Source: Plastoroseomonas hellenica (GTDB lineage Bacteria; Pseudomonadota; Alphaproteobacteria; Acetobacterales; Acetobacteraceae). Taken from it: DNA of 64,000 bases. The notes beneath the pieces are model-generated. The model was not told where the DNA came from. It ran no database searches and saw only the letters and a program-made list of their open reading frames with translations. A program made the translations under genes and the position numbers. Positions within the stretch are counted from its first letter, which is position 1, and each line of letters begins with the position of its first letter. The DNA is taken from assembly GCF_018129085.1 (NCBI RefSeq), contig NZ_JAAGBB010000025.1, positions 43,553-107,552 on the forward strand. The letters are read 5' to 3'. Below, one piece after another: positions 60,324 through 64,000 of this stretch.

Positions 60324-61331
60324 ATGATCACGTACCTGCTGCGCCGTGCTGGCCTCGCGGCGCTGATGCTGTTCGGGCTGATCTGCCTGACCTTCATCAT
60401 CGCCAATGTCGCGCCGTCCGATCCCGCGGCGCTGGCGGCGGGGCCGGATGCCGGGCGATCCCAGATCGAGCAGGCGCGGCGGGAATACGGGCTCGACCGG
60501 CCGCTGCACGAGCAGTTCCTGCGCTACGTCACTGACCTCACGCGCGGCGATTTCGGGCGATCCGTCGCGAATGGGCGGCCGGTCGGGCAGGACCTCGCGC
60601 GGTACTTCCCAGCGACCTTGGAGCTCTGCCTGCTGGCCATGGCGCTCGGCGTGCTGGCAGGCGTGCCGCTCGGCATGCTCTCGGCGGTGTTCAAGGATCG
60701 CTGGATCGACCATGCGACGCGGATCCTCGCCGTCTCCGGCATCGCGCTGCCGCCCTTCTGGTTCGGGCTGCTGCTGCAACTGGGATTTGCGACCGCGCTC
60801 GGCTGGCTGCCGACCAGCGGGCGCCTCTCGGTCTTCACCGAGCCGGCGGCGCCGATCACCGGCCTGCTGCTGGTGGACAGCCTGCTGCGCGGCAATGGCG
60901 CGCTGTTCACGGAAGCGCTGTCCTACATCATCCTGCCGGCGATCGTCCTCTCGCTGCCCTGCCTCGCTTCCATCCTGCGGGTGAACCGCAGCGAGATGGT
61001 GGAGGCGCTGCGCGCCGACTACATCACCGCCGCGCGTGCCAACGGCGTGCTGCGGCGGCGCCTGATCGCGGTGCATGCGCTGAAGAACGCCATGCTGCCG
61101 ACGCTCGCGATCATCGGTCTGCGCTGGGGCTGGATGATGAGCAGCACGGTGCTGGTCGAGACCGTCTTCGACTGGCCGGGCATCGGGCTCTACGCCGTCT
61201 CGTCAGCCATATCCGGCGATTTCAAGCCGGTGATGGGCGTGACCCTGATCGTCGGCCTCAACTTCATGATCGCGAACCTGGTGGTCGACCTGCTCTACGG
61301 CACGCTCGACCCTCGGCTGCGGGATGCATGA
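60324..61331 (+). CDS. ABC transporter permease, DppB type
   Basis: 335 residues. ITYLLRRAGLAALMLFGLICLTFIIANVAPSDPA is the usual DppB N-terminal helix; the EAA-type loop is AARANGVLRRRLIAVHALKNAMLP. ATG 60324 is used; the longer frame to 60264 crosses the hairpin region. It overlaps the next permease as ATGA. Confidence 0.93.
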   Translation: MITYLLRRAGLAALMLFGLICLTFIIANVAPSDPAALAAGPDAGRSQIEQARREYGLDRPLHEQFLRYVTDLTRGDFGRSVANGRPVGQDLARYFPATLELCLLAMALGVLAGVPLGMLSAVFKDRWIDHATRILAVSGIALPPFWFGLLLQLGFATALGWLPTSGRLSVFTEPAAPITGLLLVDSLLRGNGALFTEALSYIILPAIVLSLPCLASILRVNRSEMVEALRADYITAARANGVLRRRLIAVHALKNAMLPTLAIIGLRWGWMMSSTVLVETVFDWPGIGLYAVSSAISGDFKPVMGVTLIVGLNFMIANLVVDLLYGTLDPRLRDA

Positions 61332-62191
61332 GAATGGCGTCGCGCAGCCTCCGCCTCGCTGGCTTTCTGTTCCGCCGCAGCTTCGCCTCCATGCTCGGGC
61401 TCACGCTGGTGACCCTGATCGTGGCGCTGGCGCTGCTCGGGCCCTGGATCGTGCCCTATCCGGATGACGTCGCCGGCGCCACCAACCTCGCGGGCAAGCT
61501 GCAGCCGCCGAGTGCGGCGCATTGGTTCGGCACCGATGAGGTCGGGAACGACATCCTGACCCGCGTCATCATCGGTGCGCGGCTGTCGCTGCTGGTGGGC
61601 CTCGGCATCACGCTCGCCGCCGCGGCGATCGGCGTGCCGCTCGGCATTCTCGCGGGCACCGCGGGCGGACGGCTGCGCGAAGCCATCATGCGGGTGACGG
61701 ACCTGTTCCTCTCCGTCCCCGGCCTGGTGCTGGCGATCGCGTTGGTGGCGGCACTCGGGCCGGGGATCGCGAATGCCATGCTGGCGCTCGTGCTGGTCTG
61801 GTGGCCGGGCTATGTGCGGCTCGCGGAATCGAAGGCGCTGTCGATCCGGGAGGAACCCTTCATCGAAGCGGCGCGCGTCGCCGGCGCCGGGCGCCTGCGC
61901 ATCCTCTGGCGACATGTGCTGCCGAACAGCATCTCGCCGCTGATCGTCAAGATGAGCATGGATATCGGCCAGGCGATCCTGGCCGTCGCATCCCTCGGCT
62001 TCCTCGGCTTGGGCGCCAAGCCGCCGACGCCGGAATGGGGTGCCATGATCTCGATCGCGCGCGGCTACCTGCCGGATTGGTGGTGGTACGCGATCTGCCC
62101 GGGCGCCTTCATCTATGCGAGCGTGCTCGGCTTCAACCTGCTGGGCGACGGGCTGCGCGACATCCTGGACCCGCGGAGCAACCGCGGATGA
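61328..62191 (+). CDS. ABC transporter permease, DppC type
   Basis: 287 residues with an N-terminal helix (LGLTLVTLIVALALLGPWIV), HWFGTDEVGNDILTRVIIGAR, and EAA loop AARVAGAGRLRILWRHVLPN. It overlaps both neighbours by ATGA, so the transporter genes are tightly coupled. Confidence 0.93.
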   Translation: MRMASRSLRLAGFLFRRSFASMLGLTLVTLIVALALLGPWIVPYPDDVAGATNLAGKLQPPSAAHWFGTDEVGNDILTRVIIGARLSLLVGLGITLAAAAIGVPLGILAGTAGGRLREAIMRVTDLFLSVPGLVLAIALVAALGPGIANAMLALVLVWWPGYVRLAESKALSIREEPFIEAARVAGAGRLRILWRHVLPNSISPLIVKMSMDIGQAILAVASLGFLGLGAKPPTPEWGAMISIARGYLPDWWWYAICPGAFIYASVLGFNLLGDGLRDILDPRSNRG

Positions 62192-63171
62192 GTCTTCTGG
62201 AGATCAGCGACTACCGCCTCGCCTTCGACGGCTTCGACGGCACGGCCGCGGTGCTCGATGGCATCGACCTGGCGGTCGAGGCCGGCGACACGCTCGGCAT
62301 CGTCGGCGAGACCGGCTGCGGCAAGTCGGTGCTGGCGCGGAGCCTGCTGCAGCTCAACCCGGTGCCGCCGGCACGCGTGGTCTCCGGGAGGATCCTCTTC
62401 GAGGGGCAGGACCTGCTGCGCCTGCCGGAAGCGGGGATGCGCCGGCTGCGCGGGCGGCGCATCGCCATGATCTTCCAGGACCCCGCGAGCTACCTGAACC
62501 CGCTGCTCGCCATCGGCACCCAGTTGGTCGACGTCATCCGGGGCCAGGACAGCGCCGCCGGCGGCGTCGTGCGGCCGCGCCGCGCGGCGCGCGCGCTGGC
62601 GGCGGAGCTGCTGGCCGCGGTCGGGCTCGCGGAGCCGGAGCGGCTGCTGGACAGCCATCCGCACCAGCTTTCGGGCGGCATGCGCCAGCGCGTGCTGATC
62701 GCCATGGCGCTGGCCGGCGAGCCCAGGCTGCTGGTCGCGGATGAGCCGACCACCGCACTCGACGTCACCGTGCAGGCGCAGGTGCTGGCGCTGATCTCCC
62801 GCCTGGTCGCCGACCGCGGGCTGACCCTGATCCTGATCAGCCATGACCTCGGCGTCATCGCGCAAAGCTGCGCCCGCGTCGCGGTGATGTATGCGGGGAC
62901 CGTCGTGGAGGAAGCGCCGACCGCCGAGCTGCTGGCGCGCCCGCTGCACCCTTACGCACAGGGCTTGCTGGCGGCGGTGCCGGATCTGGACCGTCCCGAG
63001 CATCGGCCGAGCGGCATTCCCGGCAGCATCCCGAACCTGCTGCGCCCGCCCGGGGGTTGCCGCTTCCATCCGCGCTGCCCGCGCGCCACGGCCGAATGCG
63101 CCGCGACAAAGCCGCTGCTGCGGGAGCTGGCGCCGGCGCATCGCGTCGCCTGCCACCACGCCGCGCCATGA
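62188..63171 (+). CDS. ABC transporter ATPase, DppD type
   Basis: 327 residues. Walker A GETGCGKS (about 44-51), signature LSGGMRQR, Walker B LLVADEPT, H-loop LISHDLG, and the oligopeptide C-terminal Cys segment CRFHPRCPRATAEC. ATG 62188 overlaps the permease stop. One of two separate ATPases, unlike the fused one at 2284. Confidence 0.94.
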   Translation: MSLLEISDYRLAFDGFDGTAAVLDGIDLAVEAGDTLGIVGETGCGKSVLARSLLQLNPVPPARVVSGRILFEGQDLLRLPEAGMRRLRGRRIAMIFQDPASYLNPLLAIGTQLVDVIRGQDSAAGGVVRPRRAARALAAELLAAVGLAEPERLLDSHPHQLSGGMRQRVLIAMALAGEPRLLVADEPTTALDVTVQAQVLALISRLVADRGLTLILISHDLGVIAQSCARVAVMYAGTVVEEAPTAELLARPLHPYAQGLLAAVPDLDRPEHRPSGIPGSIPNLLRPPGGCRFHPRCPRATAECAATKPLLRELAPAHRVACHHAAP

Positions 63172-64000
63172 GCGTGTTGCTCGAAGCCGAGGGCCTGACC
63201 AAGACTTGGCGCGTGAAGCGCGGCGGCTGGCGCCAGGCGATCAGCGTCACGGCGGTGGCGGGCGTCGACCTGACGCTCGCCGCCGGCGGCGCGCTGGGGC
63301 TGGTTGGCGAAAGCGGCTGCGGAAAGTCCACCCTGGCGCGGCTGCTGCTGCGGCTGACGCCAGTCAGCGCCGGACGCATCCGCTTCGGCGGCGCCGATAT
63401 CACGCATATGCCGGAGGGGCGGCTGCGGCCGCTGCGCCGGCGCATGCAGTTGATCCACCAGAACCCCTCCGCGGCGCTCGACCCCAGGCTGACGGTCGCG
63501 GCTTCGGTCGCGGAACCGCTGATCATCCAGCGCATGGCCAAGGGTGCCGAGCTGCGGGACCGGGTGGCGGCGCTGCTGGCCGAGGTCGGGCTGCCCGGCG
63601 AATTCCTGCACCGCTACCCGCATGAGCTCTCCGGCGGACAGAAGCAGCGCGTCTGCATCGCCCGGGCGCTCGCGACCGAGCCGGAGCTGCTGGTGCTGGA
63701 CGAGCCGACCTCCGCCCTCGATGTCTCGGTGCAGGCGCAGACGCTGGAATTCCTGGCGGCGCTGCGGGCGCGGCGGGGCCTGGCCTATCTCTTCATCAGC
63801 CACAACCTGGCGGTGGTGCGCCAGGTCTGCGACCGCGTCGCGGTGATGTATCTCGGCCGCATCCTGGAGGAAGGGCCGGCGTCGCAGGTGCTGGGCGCGC
63901 CGCGGCACCCCTATTCGCGCGCGCTGCTGGCCTCCGTGCCGCGGCTCGGCGCCGCGCGCATCGCCGCGGCCGCGCCGGGGGAGCCGCCCAACCCCGCCAG
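63168..64000 (+). CDS. ABC transporter ATPase, DppF type (3' truncated by window)
   Basis: 277 complete codons before the edge. ATG 63168 overlaps the previous stop. Walker A GESGCGKS, signature LSGGQKQR, Walker B LLVLDEPTSALD, and [25 protein letters not shown] all match DppF/OppF. The C-terminal oligopeptide segment would lie past 64000. Last visible gene of the oxoprolinase-ABC operon. Confidence 0.92.
   Translation, partial: MSVLLEAEGLTKTWRVKRGGWRQAISVTAVAGVDLTLAAGGALGLVGESGCGKSTLARLLLRLTPVSAGRIRFGGADITHMPEGRLRPLRRRMQLIHQNPSAALDPRLTVAASVAEPLIIQRMAKGAELRDRVAALLAEVGLPGEFLHRYPHELSGGQKQRVCIARALATEPELLVLDEPTSALDVSVQAQTLEFLAALRARRGLAYLFISHNLAVVRQVCDRVAVMYLGRILEEGPASQVLGAPRHPYSRALLASVPRLGAARIAAAAPGEPPNPA

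Noticed and set aside
58497..61076. 859-codon open frame on the minus strand opposite the oxoprolinase and binding-protein genes
   Set aside because: Antisense to two clear genes, with Arg/Ala/Asp-rich sequence and no recognisable family; a by-product of high GC.
1..64000. tRNA, rRNA, CRISPR array, insertion sequence or prophage
   Set aside because: I looked for cloverleaf-like sequence, regular spacer arrays, transposase motifs and phage structural genes and saw none; the M15 peptidase alone is not evidence of a prophage.

Overview
The window is about 70% GC, densely coded, with many ATGA/TGATG gene overlaps, Tat-type signal peptides on solute-binding proteins, two peptide/opine-type ABC transporters and a tripartite tricarboxylate transporter (TTT). 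This gene content fits an alphaproteobacterium of the Acetobacteraceae (Roseomonas-like). That placement is an inference from style and content; the window has no rRNA or other taxonomic marker. It looks like ordinary chromosome with large catabolic islands. I saw no tRNA, rRNA, CRISPR array, prophage, transposase or insertion sequence.

Layout. (1) 312-14280 is a catabolic island: a Dpp-type ABC importer, a CoA-transferase, two MaoC hydratases, a crotonase, a Gfo/Idh/MocA dehydrogenase, an AroE-like dehydrogenase, an SDR, an acyl-CoA dehydrogenase and a LacI-type repressor. One palindrome (core GGAACGTTCC) lies in each of its three promoter regions, so the island can be read as one LacI regulon. 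(2) 14414-16076 is a sodium:solute symporter with its small DUF3311 partner. (3) 16231-19968 is an AraC regulator divergent from an XapX - amidohydrolase - DoxX operon; the amidohydrolase ends in an odd Cys/His-rich tail. (4) 20022-29962 holds TctA/TctB, a creatininase-family enzyme, HyuA/HyuB and a GntR regulator on one strand, and a class V aminotransferase-fold enzyme plus TctC on the other. (5) 30120-35229 is a xanthine dehydrogenase pair coupled to a flavin oxidoreductase. (6) 35302-38965 is a two-component system followed by a Do-like protease, closed by a strong terminator. (7) 39128-49359 holds single genes and small operons: DUF3592, cytochrome b561 with an SrpA-like catalase, an M15 peptidase, an LLM oxidoreductase, GntR, an Asp-nucleophile alpha/beta hydrolase, a ClC channel, LysR and a YeiH exporter. 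Two diverged copies of a structured intergenic repeat sit between convergent gene pairs. (8) 49546-54052 is a PepSY / DUF2271 / DUF4198 / ApbE / flavoprotein-reductase operon that looks like a trans-envelope, flavinylation-dependent electron-transfer system, probably linked to iron. (9) 54244-64000 holds a PhnA-domain protein and, divergent from it, a fused HyuA-HyuB oxoprolinase that leads a second Dpp-type ABC transporter, cut off by the window edge.

The best candidates for something undescribed are the LacI-controlled island with its shared operators, the intergenic repeat with a compensatory base-pair change in a hairpin, and the putative flavinylation motif in the DUF2271 protein encoded beside ApbE.
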